Assembly (NCBI RefSeq): GCF_028583425.1 | Contig: NC_072801.1 | Span: forward strand, 64,185,766 to 64,249,765 | Source: Eublepharis macularius | Taxonomy: Eukaryota; Chordata; Lepidosauria; Squamata; Eublepharidae | Direction: 5' to 3' | DNA: 64,000 nt | Shown here: in pieces, positions 10,292 through 22,700 of the stretch | How positions within the stretch are numbered: position 1 is the first letter of the stretch | Layout: each line of letters starts with the position of its first letter | Notes under the pieces: generated by a model | Told to the model about the DNA's origin: nothing | The model's input: only the letters and a program-made list of their open reading frames with translations | The model's database searches: none | Program-made: the position numbers and the translations under genes

Positions 10292-11940
10292 TCAGCCATC
10301 TGGTTCCTTTTTGATCTGCAGGGATAGTGTTGGCATTTCCATCTGGGTCTCGTCTAACTTCTCTTTCACCTGTGAAAATGGTCCTGTTTCCTCAGACTTA
10401 TCTTTAAGCTCCTCTTTTACCTCAACATCCCATGTCCCTGGAGGGAGCACCAGTACTTCATCACTGTCTTCCTCCATGTAATTGTCTGTGTTATTCTCCA
10501 CCTCTCGAGGATGGATGAAAGCGTCTTTGTAAACTCTGGTATCTATTGGCTCACTGCCTGTGCTGAGAAGCGAGGAGTCCTTGGCATGAGTCCTTAAGTG
10601 CTTAGCAAGAGCAGCCCGCTGGCTATAGTTCTTGTTGCACTGGATACAGGCATAAGGCTTCTCATGGGTGTGGATCCTCTGATGCTGGACCAGGGTAGAG
10701 CTTTGCTTGAACCCTTTGCCACACTCATTGCACCGAAAGGGGCGTTCGCCAGTATGGGTGAGATGGTGCCGCTTGAGGGCTGACATACCACTAAAGCTTT
10801 TCCCACACTCCCCACAGCTATATGGAGACTCTCCAGTATGAGTCCGGAGATGCTGGGTCAGGGCTGAACTTTGGCTAAACCCTTTCCCACATTCCTGGCA
10901 TTTGTATGGCCTTTCACCTGTGTGAAGTCTCCGGTGAGTTGTAAGCACTGATTTTTGGCTAAAACGGCGCCCACAGTCTGGACACGGGTAGGGTGTCTCT
11001 CCGGTATGTATGCGCCGGTGTTGTGTCAAGGCGGAGCTGGCAATGAAACTTTTGGGGCAGTCTGGGCACTGGTAGGGCTTTTCTCCCGTGTGTGACCGCT
11101 GGTGCTGAAGGAGGGAATAGCGTTTAGAGAAGGATTTACCACAAGCTATGCATAGATTGGGTGGGCCATCTTCAGAATGTGTGCGAATGTGTTCATTGTA
11201 GAGAGCTCGGCGCATGAACCGCTCACCACACTCCCCACAAGCAAAAGGACGCTCGCCAGTGTGAATGCGACGGTGCTCTGCTAATGTAGTACTCCGACAG
11301 AAGTTCTTGCCACAGTCGTCACAGCGGTGAGGGTTCCTGCTACCTGAACGACCAGTGGTATTAGTTCCTATTTTTTCCCCACCGCTATCACCTTGGTGGG
11401 AGAGAAGATGTTCTACCAGGGAGGAGATTTCTCCAAAACGTTTCCAGCACTCGGTACATTTGTACGGCTTCTCTCCTGTATGGCTGTTGAGGTGCCAGAC
11501 CAGGTGTGCTTTAGTGCTATAGCTAGCCCCACAGTACTCACATTGGTATGGTCTCAAACCATCATGGACACGCTGGTGGCGGGTCAGGTTGCTTTTCAGT
11601 CGAAAGTTTTTGCCACACTCTTGACATTTGTAAGGCTTCTCACCAGTATGGATACTTTGGTGGCTGACCAGTGTGGATTGAACAGAAAAGCAGCACCCAC
11701 AATCTGAACACTGGTATGGCTTCTCACCTGTGTGGGTGCGTTGATGGGCAAACAGTTCACAGGTCTTGACAAAAGTCTTCCCACAAACTCCACAGATTAC
11801 CCGGCCCACTCGCCGATGTTTTCCTATTGGGGTTGCTAAACTTCTCTGAATTTTTATCCCTGATGCAAACTGACCATCTTCTTGCCGTTTATTTGCAGGC
11901 TTCATGTCTGACTCAGCTGTCTTCCATTTCTTCGTGACTC
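10292..11940 (-). CDS. C2H2 zinc-finger protein, 14 fingers (last exon)
   Basis: Seen: one long exon from an acceptor ('tcttccttctag' read on minus) at 11940 to TGA at 10292-10294. The exon starts one base into a codon, so an upstream exon ending with one spare base is expected; I did not find it. If no upstream coding exon exists, the first Met is at 11905. Fourteen C2H2 fingers with mostly TGEKPY-type linkers follow, with a longer linker between fingers 5 and 6 (GDSGGEKIG...). The last 90 or so residues are acidic and hold two sumoylation-type motifs, VKEE and the terminal IKKE of IKKEPDG. Fingers 5, 7 and 9 vary the usual CGK. Known: tandem C2H2 arrays bind specific DNA. No KRAB or SCAN box was found. 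The family member cannot be named. Confidence 0.85.
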
Positions 11941-14078
11941 CTAGAAGGAAGAACAAATTCACATTGATTCCTCTGCTATCCTCCCCTCTACTGCAGCCTT
12001 AAATCTTCTTAAGTTCCGTCTCATATCTGGTATCTCCCATCCCTACCAGGCAAGCCACTTTCTATAATCCCTATTTCTTCCACAAAGTTGTTTTTGAACC
12101 AATGGAACGTCAATTGTTTTGCACTCTGCGACCAGTCTTCAACTACGCCTTTAGCAAGCCCTGTCCCTCTGCCTCTGTCCTATCTGTGTTGGCTTTTGGT
12201 CTCCACAATAAAATTCCTTCCTCAGCTCATTTTGGTCTCCAGAGCAGAAAATGCATATTTATTTATGGAATTCATTAGCGCAAATGTTTTAGTAGCCATT
12301 ACTTGAGATGATTTAAAAAATAATTTGGAACAAGTTCATGTTTGACAAGTCTATCAATGTCACAGCACTGCCATGCTTGGAGAAAGTATGGATACGATTA
12401 CCTGTTCCTGGGGACAAACAAGAGGGGAGGGCTGTTTTAATCATGTCCTGATTGTGAATTTGTGGCTGGCCACTGTCAGAGTGATGAACAAGGTGGACTT
12501 TCCAGCTGTCACGACTTGTCAGTTCTTATTAATGCCACTTTAGGGGCTGAATTGCAAGTCAAGACTCTTGTATTGGTCCTTTCCCATATAAATATTGCTG
12601 TCACACAAGATGTCATTCAATAAACATGAGTTACATCCGTAGAATCTACCTTGTCTTCGCCACCTGTCCTATCCTGCTACAGTCTTCTACCTGAATCGTC
12701 CCAGATTTTGGTACTTCCAACCACACCAGAAAGATTGTATAACTGAAGGTGTGCCGAGATCTCAGCTGACATTGGGTTAGAGAAAGGCCAAAGGTTTGAT
12801 GCAACTTGCAAGTCATGTTACTAATGGATTCCGCTGGCAACCTGTCAGTTTCAGTTTACTTAAACTGACTCCAGTCTTCAAATTTTCTTGATAAATACAC
12901 TTCATAACCCAACACCCAAGAAAATGCTAATATTTCTTAAGTCACAGCTGTAAACTTCATATAGGCTGGCTAGATCTGGGCTTACTCTAACAACTGCACA
13001 TTATTGGATCCTATTTTGCCTGTTGTGGAATAATAAGTTAATATACTGAGTCCGCCTCCATACAATTTTGAAAACTTTATGGCTCAACCTGTGTAAAAAT
13101 TTGACAGATGGTATGGAACAAAAGATCCTAATGACTTTGCTGCCCCTTCCATACATCCCCACTTTCTCCAACTTTACCGAATGGCTTCGGAGCTGGTCTT
13201 ACACCCGCAAGGCTATTTCTATCCTCGGAGCCTTTTTCATTATGTTCCTCCTCTTGATCCACCTCAGACATCATAACAAGCTTGCAGACAAGAAACGTCC
13301 TGCTCATAAAGAAGGAAATACAGGGGGGGAAAGCCTGTTAGGTTTCAAGATAATTTTATTCTCAATAGCAACCACATTTTTACTGGCAAACTAAAAAAGC
13401 ATATATATGGCAAATTTCTGCCATGACGATCATCAGGGGGCCTTGGGCCAATCATTTTCTCAACCTAAGCTATCTCGGTGGGTTATTGTGGACTTAAGAC
13501 GGAGAGCAGTGATCCATGCAGTCTACAAGGAGCTTCTTGGAGGAATGGTAGGATACAATTGGGCTAGGCAGACCGATATGGCCATGATATTTACAAGCTT
13601 GTTCACAGAACTGTGAAAAAAATTACTGTTTTTTATAAAGGCCATTTGAGTCTCAAAATTCCAACAGAGACATGCAAGCTGAACAGAAGTCTTTTTTTTA
13701 GCCATCACCACCATCAGTTAATGAAAGTCAAGAGTTTCTTTAGCTGTAAGGCAGTACTTGTGGGCTAGATGGAGTGGAACAGGGGACACTAACAGGGTGT
13801 CATCTTCTCCCCCTCCCGCCCGCCCCAAGGACAAATCACTCACTGGAAAGAGTCTGTTATCTTGCTGTTTGATAACTCTGTACAACACCTTTACTCGGCC
13901 TGTATTGCTCCACACTCTTTCTCTCTCTCAGCTGAAGGAAACAAATTTTAACTGACTCTAAAACAACAAAGACACCATACCATACATCAAGTTTGCAAAT
14001 TAATTACCAAGCTAGATGAAGACAAACACCAACTAGGTGTTTGTTCACTAACTAAAGAAGTAGGCTAAAGTTTGCTGC
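11941..14078. other. Probable upstream introns of the 14-finger gene
   Basis: No coding exon with matching phase was found on the minus strand. Several short open frames lack believable splice sites. No nameable repeat was seen. Confidence 0.4.
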
Positions 14079-14296
14079 TAGGGTACCATTTCCTGGTCGA
14101 GAAATTCCTGGAGATTTGGGGGGTGGAGCCTGGAGAGGGTGAGGTTTGGGGGGGGAAGGGGCCTCAGCTGGGGATAATGCCATAAAGTCCACCCTGCAAA
14201 GCAGCCATTTTCTCCAGGGGAACTGATGTCTGTTAGCTGGAGATCAGTTGTAATTCTGGGAGATCTCCAGCCACCACCTGGAGGCTGGCAACTCTA
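14079..14296. mobile_element. hAT-type MITE (agggttgcc family), intact ends
   Basis: 218 bp, opposite orientation to the copy at 10010, flanked by identical 8-bp duplications tttgctgc (14071-14078 and 14297-14304). The left terminus has drifted to 'tagggtaccattt'; the right is 'ctggcaactcta'. Confidence 0.88.
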
Positions 14297-14379
14297 TTTG
14301 CTGCCCATTTTCCCGTTAAGATGCAGACTGTGTCATTTAACTGCAAACTGACTGATGCATTTTTACATATTGATTAATT

Positions 14380-14850
14380 AAAATGTTTATGTCCAGCCTT
14401 TCCTTGTGGCTCTAGTTGGCTAACACATCACAATTAAAACACTGCAATTAAAATCAACAGAATAAAACCCCAGATTACCACCACTCCAAAAAAGAGATGC
14501 CTACAGTTTATATCCCATTAAAAACCCTGCCCTTATACCACCTCTTGATGATTTATAATGAAGATTTCCCCTCCCTCTCCTCCTCAGGGAGTCCATTTCA
14601 TGGAATGGGAGCTTCAGTGGAAAAGAAACAGGCTCTGGTTGATGGCAGGTGGACCACCTTAAGTGGGGGAACAGCCAGTAGGTGGCAGCCCGAAGATGGT
14701 AGGCACACGGGGACATAATGCAGACACCAAGTTGGTTTCAGCATATCCACGCAGCATAGGTTCAGTTTACCGAGCAAGAAGGGCCACATAGCTTGAACTG
14801 AGCCAGGGTCACTGTTAGTTTTCGGAGACTCTTCATAGGAAGCTCGATTT
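14380..14850 (-). repeat. LINE 3' region, L2-like
   Basis: 'tgtccagcctttccttgtgg' with 'caattaaaacactgcaatta' looks like a minus-oriented LINE 3' terminus. The block near 14590-14700 ('gagtccatttcatggaatgg', 'gaccaccttaagtggggg') aligns by eye with the block near 48240-48330 of the L2-like element in PRR14. Confidence 0.45.
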
Positions 14851-14901
14851 TAAACAGCATCTAATTGGCAAGAATCTCTCTACAATATTTAGTTAGCTAG
14901 T

Positions 14902-15085
14902 TACTTCATTTATATCCCTCCCTTTCCCTCGTTAGTCCTCACAACAACCGTGTGAGGTGGTTTAGGCTGAAAGTGTGTGACTGGTCCACGATCACCCAGA
15001 AAGTTTCTATGGCAGAGTGGGGATTTGAACCTGGGTCTCCCAGATCCTAGTCTAACCACTACCTGTCCCATACTGGCCCTTGGAT
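14902..15085 (-). repeat. Sauria-type tRNA SINE
   Basis: The tail ('tcatttatatccctcccttt') is at the left. The middle is 'cacaacaaccgtgtgaggtg' and the tRNA-related head 'gaacctgggtctcccagatc' then 'ctaaccactacc'. Its orientation matches the copies at 6408 and 22497. Confidence 0.8.
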
Positions 15086-15389
15086 GTCTTCCATTAATTC
15101 TTCCTAGAAATCTTTCACACGTAAATAAGTTAAGTTGGGTTGGGGAGAATGATCCAAGATACAAGCTTTTGTCATACTGAAGAAATCAGATACCCATTCA
15201 CTACGTGGGACATACAATTATCTCAAAGCTGACTCGCACATCCTATGTGACAGGTTAACAATTTGACTATCATTCCCCTCCCACATTTTACTTATGTTAA
15301 ATTAACATCTGAATTATGCCTGTATTTCCCATCAAGCATAAGGGTTTTTTTAAGGCATTCACTATTTCAGCCCAGTAAGTATTATAATA

Positions 15390-15700
15390 TTATTAGCTTA
15401 ATTTATAGTCTACCCTTTTCACTGGAACTCAACGCAGACTGTAAATATGATATGAACTATTCAGTCGATCAGCAAGTGAATTACAAAGTATGATAAAACA
15501 TTTGAATCTAACAGCAAAGATTCTTAGTAGAATGAAATAATGTAGTAGAGATGTGATTATAGAACTGGAAAAACTACACAAGAAAACAAAAATATGTCTA
15601 AGGCAGCAAAACAATCACTGTAGGTAGCCCTTATCGATTACATAAAACAAACTAACAGCAAATTTCTTAATAAAACAAAATAATACAGTGGGGCTGGCAA
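15390..15700 (-). repeat. Probable LINE 3' UTR
   Basis: 'tttatagtctacccttttca' followed by 'ctggaactcaacgcagactg' and A-rich sequence resembles minus-oriented squamate LINE 3' ends. The clade is unknown. Confidence 0.3.
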
Positions 15701-15782
15701 AGAATTATTGTCCATTCACAGAGTACAAAAGGATATTGCAAACTTTCATCCCTTTTCATGTCCTATACTTCCAATGGAATTC

Positions 15783-15965
15783 AGAATCATAGCTGACTTA
15801 CGGCAACACTGATGGGATTTTCACGGCAAGAGACTAACAGAAGTGGCATGCCATTGCCTGCCTCTGCAATCTGGTCTTCATTGGAGGTCTCCCATCCAAT
15901 TACTAACCAAAGCCAACCCTGCTTAGCTTCTGAGATCTGACAAAAATGGGCTTGCCTGGACTATC
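15783..15965 (-). repeat. 5S rRNA-derived SINE
   Basis: Reverse orientation: tail 'catagctgacttacggcaac', body 'caagagactaacagaagtgg', then the 5S part 'gaggtctcccatccaattac' and 'ctgcttagcttctgagatct'. Confidence 0.8.
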
Positions 15966-16942
15966 TGGATAGCTTATTTGGATTGAGTTATATAACAGGG
16001 GAGTTGCCTCAGGAGTCGTCTTTGTTCTTCTTTCACCAGAAACTGCAAAAGTATCCCAACACTCAAGGGGCGAGAGATGGACGGAGAAGATGTACCTTCT
16101 GAATTTCCCCTTGCCACGCCCTTGTTGATAGCTCAGAAGCCCTGGAAAGAAAACAGAGAGAAGACCACTTGATCAACAGCTCTACAAGTTAGCAAATACC
16201 CAGTAACCTGCCCCACCTCCTCAGATTTTGGGTCACATTTCCAACCTGTTAATTTACAGCTCTTGCTGATACGGCTCTTCTCACAATAGAGAGGCAACAT
16301 TTTAAAAAAGTCAAAAGTTGGACTTTTTTCAGCTCACCAGATGATGCATGTTGACACCTCTGCCACTGTGCAATATCTGAGCTCTGTTTTACCTTCAACT
16401 ACTGAGGCTCTGTCTTGGAGCCAGAGGCGGGGGGGGGGGTCACAGAAAGGTTCCTTTGCTGTCCCCTTCCCCCTTAGTGCTGCTTCCGGGTCTCTTCTAG
16501 CATGAGCAGTTCTCGCTGGTATTAACCCCTAAAAGTGGCTCAGGATTTTAAAAAGCATTGTGATATTAAATATAAAATGCAAGTTTTATTTCATGTGTGA
16601 TTTATGATGTTAATTTAATGAATTACAAAAGGCATGGAATTTTTTAAAACAAAGTTTCATTCAGTCCTTCCTCTCACTCAAAGACAAATGTGCCTACCTG
16701 AAATGCTGTTTTGCTCTCTAGTTCCATCATAGGAAAATCCACAATAATCCAAGGGTTGAAAAGCTTGGAAAAGGACCATAGAACCATACACACTATTATT
16801 CTTACGTATGGCTTCACCTTTTGAAAATTAATATGCCAAAATAGTTCTTTATTTACTGCTGCTTTTAATTGGCCTTTGAATTATTTATTTGCTACCTTTT
16901 AGATTATGAATTTATTTTTAATATTGCTATTTAACCTTCAGG
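15966..16942. other. Intergenic, one weak exon-like patch
   Basis: A 46-bp patch at 16096-16141 on minus has a good acceptor (ttttctttccag) and a GTACAT donor, but its phase does not fit the 14-finger exon, so it is at best an untranslated exon. A G-run of about 11 lies near 16427. Confidence 0.3.
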
Positions 16943-17036
16943 TCCCATCATCATAGGGTTTTCAAGGTAAGAGATTAGCATAAGTGGTTTACCATTGCCT
17001 TCTTCCACTTCGCAGTACTAACCAGGGTTAGTTGAA
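16943..17036 (-). repeat. 5S-derived SINE fragment
   Basis: 'catagggttttcaaggtaag' and 'ggtttaccattgccttcttc' are the reverse complement of the 5S-SINE body. The 5S head is lost except 'gtactaaccagggtta'. It abuts the LINE. Confidence 0.55.
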
Positions 17037-18674
17037 GTGACACTGCCGTTGTCTGTGAAAGATCCTCCGCCAATGTCACCTTCCACTACTGCTGCTGAAG
17101 AACTATACAAAGGAGATGGAAGGATGACAGATACTTCTGACAAAGAATCTTTTGATGAAGAACCAGAAATCCTAGAAAGTGAAGTAAAAGCTGTACTCAA
17201 AGCAATTGAGAGAAACAAAGCACCTGGAGTAGATGGAATACCAATAGAGCTATTTCAAGCCACAGAAATGGAGTCCATCAGAATCTTAACAAGAGTATGT
17301 CAACAAATATGGAAAACAAACCAATGGCCCACAGACTGGAAACGCTCAGTCTACATTCCAATTCCCAAAAAAGGGGATGCCAAGGAGTGCAGCAACTATC
17401 AGACAATTGTGTTAATTTCCCATGCAAGCAAAGTGATGCTCAAAATTATACAGCAAAGACTCTTACCATATATGGAACGAGAAATGCCAGATGTTCAAGC
17501 TGGATTCAGAAAAGGAAGAGGCACCAGAGATCACACTGCAAATTTACGATGGCTAATGGAACATACTAGGGAATTTCAGAAGAAAATCAGCCTGTGTTTT
17601 ATAGATTACAGCAAAGCTTTTGACTGTGTGGATCATAAAAAGCTATGGAGAGTCTTAAAAGAAATGGGGGTGCCACAACATCTGATTGTTTTGATGCGCA
17701 ACCTATACTCTGGACAAGAGGCTACTGTCAGGGCAGAATATGGGGAAACAGAATGGTTTACAATTGGCAAAGGTGTCAGACAAGGATGCATATTATCTCC
17801 CTACCTGTTCAACCTCTATGCAGAGCATATCATAAGGAAAGCTGGGTTACATCTAGAAGAAGGTGGAGTGAAAATTGGCGGGAGGAACATTAACAATTTG
17901 AGATATGCAGATGACACCACATTACTAGCAGAAAATAGTGAAGACTTGAAATGACTACTGATGAAGGTTAAAGGAGAAAGCGCCAAAGCAGGAACATCCA
18001 GAAGACAAAAGTAATGACTACTGAGGAATTACACAGTTTTAAAGTAGACAATGAGGAAATTGAAGTTGTTCAAGATTTTCTATTCCTTGGCTCAATCATC
18101 AACCAACGGGGACTGCAATGAAGAAATCAGAAGAAGATTGAGACTTAGAAGAGCAGCTGTGAGGGAGCTAGATAAGATCCTTAAAGATAAAGATGTCTCT
18201 CTGGGAACCAAGATCATCCAAACTATGGTATTCCCCACTGCCATGTATGGATGTGAAAGTTGGAAGGTAAAGAAAGCTGACAGGAAGAAAACTGATTCAT
18301 TTAAAATGTGGTGTTGGAGCAGAGTTTTGCAGATACCATGGACAGCCAAAAAGACAAGTAAGTGGGTACTAGATCAAATCAAGCCTGAATTCTCCTTAGA
18401 AGCTAAGATTACAAAACTAAAGCTATTGTACTTTGGTCACATCATGAGAAGACAAGATTCTCTGGAAAAGTCAATAATGCTAGGAAAAGTGGAAGGCAGC
18501 AGGAAAAGAGGAAGACCTAAGGCGAGATGGCTTGACTCAATAAAAGAAGCCACGTCCTCCAGTTTGCAGGATCTGAGCAAATCTGCCAAAGATAGAACGT
18601 TTTGGAGGTCTGTCATTTATAGGGTTGCCATAGGTCGGAGACAACTTGACGGCACATAACTCACACACACAATC
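17037..18674 (+). mobile_element. RTE-clade (BovB-like) LINE, reverse transcriptase part
   Basis: The plus strand encodes a reverse transcriptase lacking the upstream nuclease. Residue blocks are NKAPGVDGIP, GFRKGRGTRDH, FIDYSKAFDCVDH, GVRQGCILSPYLFNLY and the catalytic RYADD near 17904, up to a stop at 17952-17954. The second part is in another frame from about 18051: AMYGCESW, WCWSRVLQIPW, LKLLYFGHIMRR, GRPKARWLD, ending IGRRQLDGT. The C-terminal blocks closely follow BovB ORF2. At least one stop and one frameshift (in a G4 run near 18107-18110) break it. It ends in the tail 'ggtcggagacaacttgacgg' plus CA repeats. It is 5' truncated, as is usual. Confidence 0.85.
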
Positions 18675-19720
18675 TTAATGCGTTTTTAATGTTTTAATGT
18701 GAGGTTTTAGAAAGATTGTAGCATTATTCAGCAGTATTGTTTAGGATTTATAATCTTTAAACTAATTCAGAATCATTGGCAAAAAAATAGGAAGGAGATA
18801 TTTTGAATAAAATGGCCACACACACCCCTTTTATCTTCGTGATAAAGTGACAGAGCAACATACACAAAGGCTGCTTTCAAAGTCTCAGGAGCATGACCAG
18901 CTGAAGATAAGCCTTAATAGCCCTAGTTATGCTTCACTGCCTCTGCTTCACTGTTGCTTTGGTTTTGAAGGGTACCCTCTCTCATATGTGACATCAAGTG
19001 GCAACCAACATGGTGGCCCCTGCAAGGGGCTTTCAAGGTAAGTGAGAGGCAAAGGTGGTTTGCTATTGCCTTTCTCTGCAGAGTCTTCCTTGGTGGTCCT
19101 GTTGTACCCAAATTATGTGTGTCTGGTTATCTTAGCCAATTAAGAGAAATGAATACACACAGAAAGAATGAAGTCTAATGAAGGATGTTGTAAAGAAAAG
19201 CCAGATATGTTTGCAAATATAGGACACACTGCTACTACAGTAGGTGAGCTCTGAGTGTGTCATCAGAACAAAGGAGTACATACTATTTTAAAGGTACATT
19301 ACATCATCACACTGGAGAAACGAAAGTCACACTCAAGGCAAAGCATCTGACTTCTTTCACATCTTTGGATTGGCTATTGTCCGTTTTTCAAACTTAGTCT
19401 CGCAACGGAACATCTGCAATTCTATCCCCGTTCATACCTTCTCCTTATCAGCTTCCCCATATATGGTCATTCTACCCTCACTTTTTCTTGTCTCTGTTTC
19501 TGCTGATGGGTCTAAGGAAGGTCCATGTATCTATACTTCCTGAAGGCCAAAAGTTCTCCTCTTCCGGTGTGCAGCCAGAGAGGCCCAAGGAGCCAGAGGG
19601 GCCCAGGCAGGGACCAGTTACTTTAAAACATGCACAAAGAATATATTTCATGTCTCTTTTTCTGTACTAGTGTGATTTCATGATTGATCTAAAGTCACTA
19701 CTAAAATCTGCTAATCTCAC
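18675..19720. other. Intergenic with SINE scrap
   Basis: Apart from a 5S-SINE fragment (18975-19105), nothing nameable. The stretch 19160-19480 has no recognised match. Confidence 0.4.
18975..19105 (-). repeat. 5S-derived SINE fragment, diverged
   Basis: 'gacatcaagtggcaaccaac' then 'ctttcaaggtaagtgagagg' and 'gtggtttgctattgcctttc' match the SINE tail and body in reverse. The 5S head is missing. Confidence 0.5.
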
Positions 19721-19721
19721 A

Positions 19722-19770
19722 GTCCCACAAGTACCAACCCAGCATAGCTTTTGAGATCGGGCTATACCAT
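19722..19770 (-). repeat. 5S-derived SINE head fragment
   Basis: 'aagtaccaacccagcatagc' followed by 'ttttgagatcgggcta' is the reverse complement of the 5S internal control part. Confidence 0.5.
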
Positions 19771-20385
19771 ACCATTCCACATCCCACTGCCTCTCATAGC
19801 CAGCTCCTTAAACATAACTGTGGAACTACAGTGGCCCAGTTTCTAAGCATCTCCCTAACTTCATAGCCAACCAGACTCTTCCCCCCATGCCCCATCCCTC
19901 CCCTGTCCTGTTCGTCATCTAGCATATCTAAATGTGAAGGAAGGTAACAAGTGATGCAAGAGATAATTTTATTGTTAAAAATTGCAGGAGATAAAGACAT
20001 CTAACTTACATAACACATGCAAAAAAAAAAACTTTTGGAGAAATTTGGCAGGTATCCTACCTTGCCCAGAGAAGCAGGACATTAAATAGGTCAATTCCTA
20101 TGCCAGTGCCTCAGTCCATCCTTTGTCTTTTCATTTTAATTCAATCAAATTCCCTGCCAGTCTCTCAGCATCCCTTTTGTAGGTCTACCAAAAACTGGAT
20201 TTTCCCATCCCAAGTTCAAACCCCACTGATCCAGCAGACAAAAAAAAAACGTATTAAAAGAGCTCTTTTGCCTAGTAATTTGGATTCAGCCACCTTTGGG
20301 TCTTAGACCCCAGCCTGGAACCAGGCAAGGATTTTGTCATGCCCAAGGATCATCTCCCCACTCACAATAGTTTTCCCAGCCTATT

Positions 20386-20501
20386 TACTATATGGCATTA
20401 TTTATACTCCACTGAGGTCCCTCCCCTCCTCAAATGCCACCGTCTCCAGACTTCATCCCCCAGATCTCCAGGAATGTCCTAACCTGCAGCTGGCAACTCT
20501 A
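20386..20501. mobile_element. hAT-type MITE (agggttgcc family), half copy
   Basis: The right half only: 'atatggcattatttatactc', 'cactgaggtccctcccctcc', 'cagatctccaggaatgtcct', ending 'ctggcaactcta'. Confidence 0.7.
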
Positions 20502-20859
20502 CCCCAGGATCTTCAAAGCATTCTAGGCCCCTCCTTCTCTTCTTAAAAGACAGCCAAAATATATATTTACAGCCTTCCTTTTATTACCCATTCAGGCAGC
20601 AACAACCCCCTCCCCCCTGAGTATCTTTACATAGGACTAGATTGTGTATTAGCTCCCTCAAGGTGTATATGATATTCTGCTGGATTAACTGCTTACTTTT
20701 GAATTGGCTCTGTCAGTCTGCTTTTCTTTATGCTGTCCTTTTTCTTCTAAATAAAAGTGTATTATTTAAATATTCTTTGCCTCCTTCCGTTTCTGGGAAT
20801 AAGGTACCAAGTTTGACGCAGGCTTGAAAATCCTAGAAGAATTGCAGAATGCTTTAGAT

Positions 20860-21075
20860 ACATATAGAACAGCCTTGGTTGGAGCCCTTTCCAGACTTCC
20901 TATCCTGTGTGGACTTACAGTTGCTGTGCCAGTGAGCGCCCGAGCTCTGCTTGAAGCAGTTCTTACAACTGGGAGCACTGACAGGGCCTATTCCCTGTGT
21001 GAATCTTCTCATCGCCCTTCAGGGCAGAAAGGTCTCTCTATTTCTTTTCACAGTCTGAGCACTTGAGTCCCCAGC
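20860..21075 (-). pseudogene. Decayed C2H2 zinc-finger relic
   Basis: On the minus strand from about 21064, codons give KCSDCEKK, a stop, RDLSALKGDEKIHTGN, RPCQCSQ, then another stop. The C-x2-C, SAL and KIHTG spacing is that of a C2H2 finger, with the first zinc histidine replaced (DEKIH). After a frame change CKNCFKQSSGAH follows, a second finger. Both are broken by stops and frameshifts. It lies between two intact minus-strand finger genes and is probably a dead paralogue or lost exon. Confidence 0.6.
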
Positions 21076-22496
21076 TGTGGGTAAAGGATTGCTGTGTTGT
21101 TTCTCTTGTGTTAAGGAATTGCTGTTTTGTTTCCCCCGTCCTAATGGGCTGGTTGTTTACCTCAATTAAAGGCCTTTTTATCTTGCAAATGTCTTCTGTG
21201 GATTTCTTTAACCTTCCAAACCCCTTAAAGAACCTTCTTGCCTTAGGTAAAGTAGCCTCTGTCAGAACAAGTGGATTGAAGAGAGAGCGAGCAATGAGGG
21301 AGAAATAACACCCTAACCAACTACTTATCTAACATGAACTCTCTCCCCTTCCCCTATTGCCTTGTGATAAATGGCCCTGGAAGCACTGAGTTCACCCTAG
21401 TCTAGGGAACCTGAGAGACAGGCTTGGCTCTGGATTCTCATGAGACGGGAGACCCAAATGCTGAATATCAGTAACTTCTCATCATTTCCCGTCTGCCTCT
21501 AGAGTACAGTTCTACAATTCCCCTTCCTTTCTATGGTGCAGGAAAGCACTGAGAAAGAAGGATGCATTAATAACCAGGTTGGAAAGATGGCCCTGAGAGT
21601 GGGTGGAGACTCCCATCCCTCCAAATGTCAGTCCTAATATCTGCCCAATAAACTGATCACAGGTGCCAGTCACCCCTGGGAGGGTCTGAGACACTCTTTT
21701 TTTTTTTTTTAAACCTGCCAACATCTGCAAAATAGGAACAAGTGTGCTTTCTCACAGGGTGTGTTGCAGGGATTATTAACAGTGTGCCTATAAAGCAATT
21801 CTGCCTGTTAATCCCATGCTTGGAAGTAAATCCCATTGAACCCCAACAGGTTTATTTTGGAGCAAACAGGTGTTGTGCAAAGGGTTACACATGGGATTAC
21901 AACCAGACAGACGGAAGGATGGTTTATTTTCTCTCTCACAAGCTGAAATCAAGGTAACTCTTTGCCCTCACCGAAGGGCTGTAAGCTTAATCATAGAGCG
22001 TATATTTTGCATGCAGAAGGTCTCCATTGTAAAGCGGCAGGTGTTGAGAAAGACACCTGACTCAACATAGCACAGTCTCTTAGGAGGGCATTATTCAACA
22101 CCGTCCCTGTTCTCTTGTTCAATAACAACCCTGGCTCAGCTTTTAAAAAGAGACTGGGACTTTAGCATTATCAAAACCATTCTTAGATATGTACATGGGG
22201 AGGGGTGCGTGTGACTGTGACTAACCAGCAGCACATGGTTAGATGGGCTCTCACTTGTATACCAAAACTAGGCACTGGCAAACTGCCAATCCTAACCTTA
22301 GCCCCATCAGTAATCCCCTTAGCACCTTAAACACGCATAACCGGTTTTACCAGTGGTCCTCCAATCCCCAGCCCTTCTCCCTAGCTCTTCACACCACATC
22401 CGCTTCCACTGAATGGTTATCACTTGGACTGGATCCCTGGTTCCTTAGAGCTCATCTGGCTCCTCCTCATGCAGCAACAGGAGGAACCACGTTTTT
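21076..22496. other. Intergenic, little recognised
   Basis: A T/A-rich run near 21696-21710, and a possible scrap of the 'aagtaaatcccattgaa' palindromic repeat at 21795-21860. No exon was seen. Confidence 0.4.
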
Positions 22497-22700
22497 AAAA
22501 AATTACCTCATTTATACCCCTCCTTTCTCCCCAGGGGGGAACCAAAGTGGCTTACAGCATTCCCTTCACAACAACCCTGTGAGGTAGTTTCGGCTGCAAG
22601 TGAGTGACAGATCCAATGTCACCCAGCAAATTTCCATGGCAGTGGGGAATTGAACCTGGGTCACCCATCTATCACTCTAGCCACTGCACCACACTGGGTC
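22497..22700 (-). repeat. Sauria-type tRNA SINE
   Basis: Tail 'tcatttatacccctcctttc' then 'gtggcttacagcattccctt', middle 'caacaaccctgtgaggtagt', head 'gaattgaacctgggtcaccc' and 'ctagccactgcacc'. One of the better preserved copies. Confidence 0.85.

Noticed and set aside
13830-13935. Upstream exon of the 14-finger gene on minus
   Set aside because: Has an acceptor- and donor-like pair, but all three frames contain stops.
16096-16141. Coding exon of the 14-finger gene
   Set aside because: Good acceptor, but none of its frames links to the phase of the finger exon without a stop or mismatch.
11941-16942. KRAB box for the 14-finger gene
   Set aside because: Scanned on minus by eye for the KRAB-A pattern; none seen.
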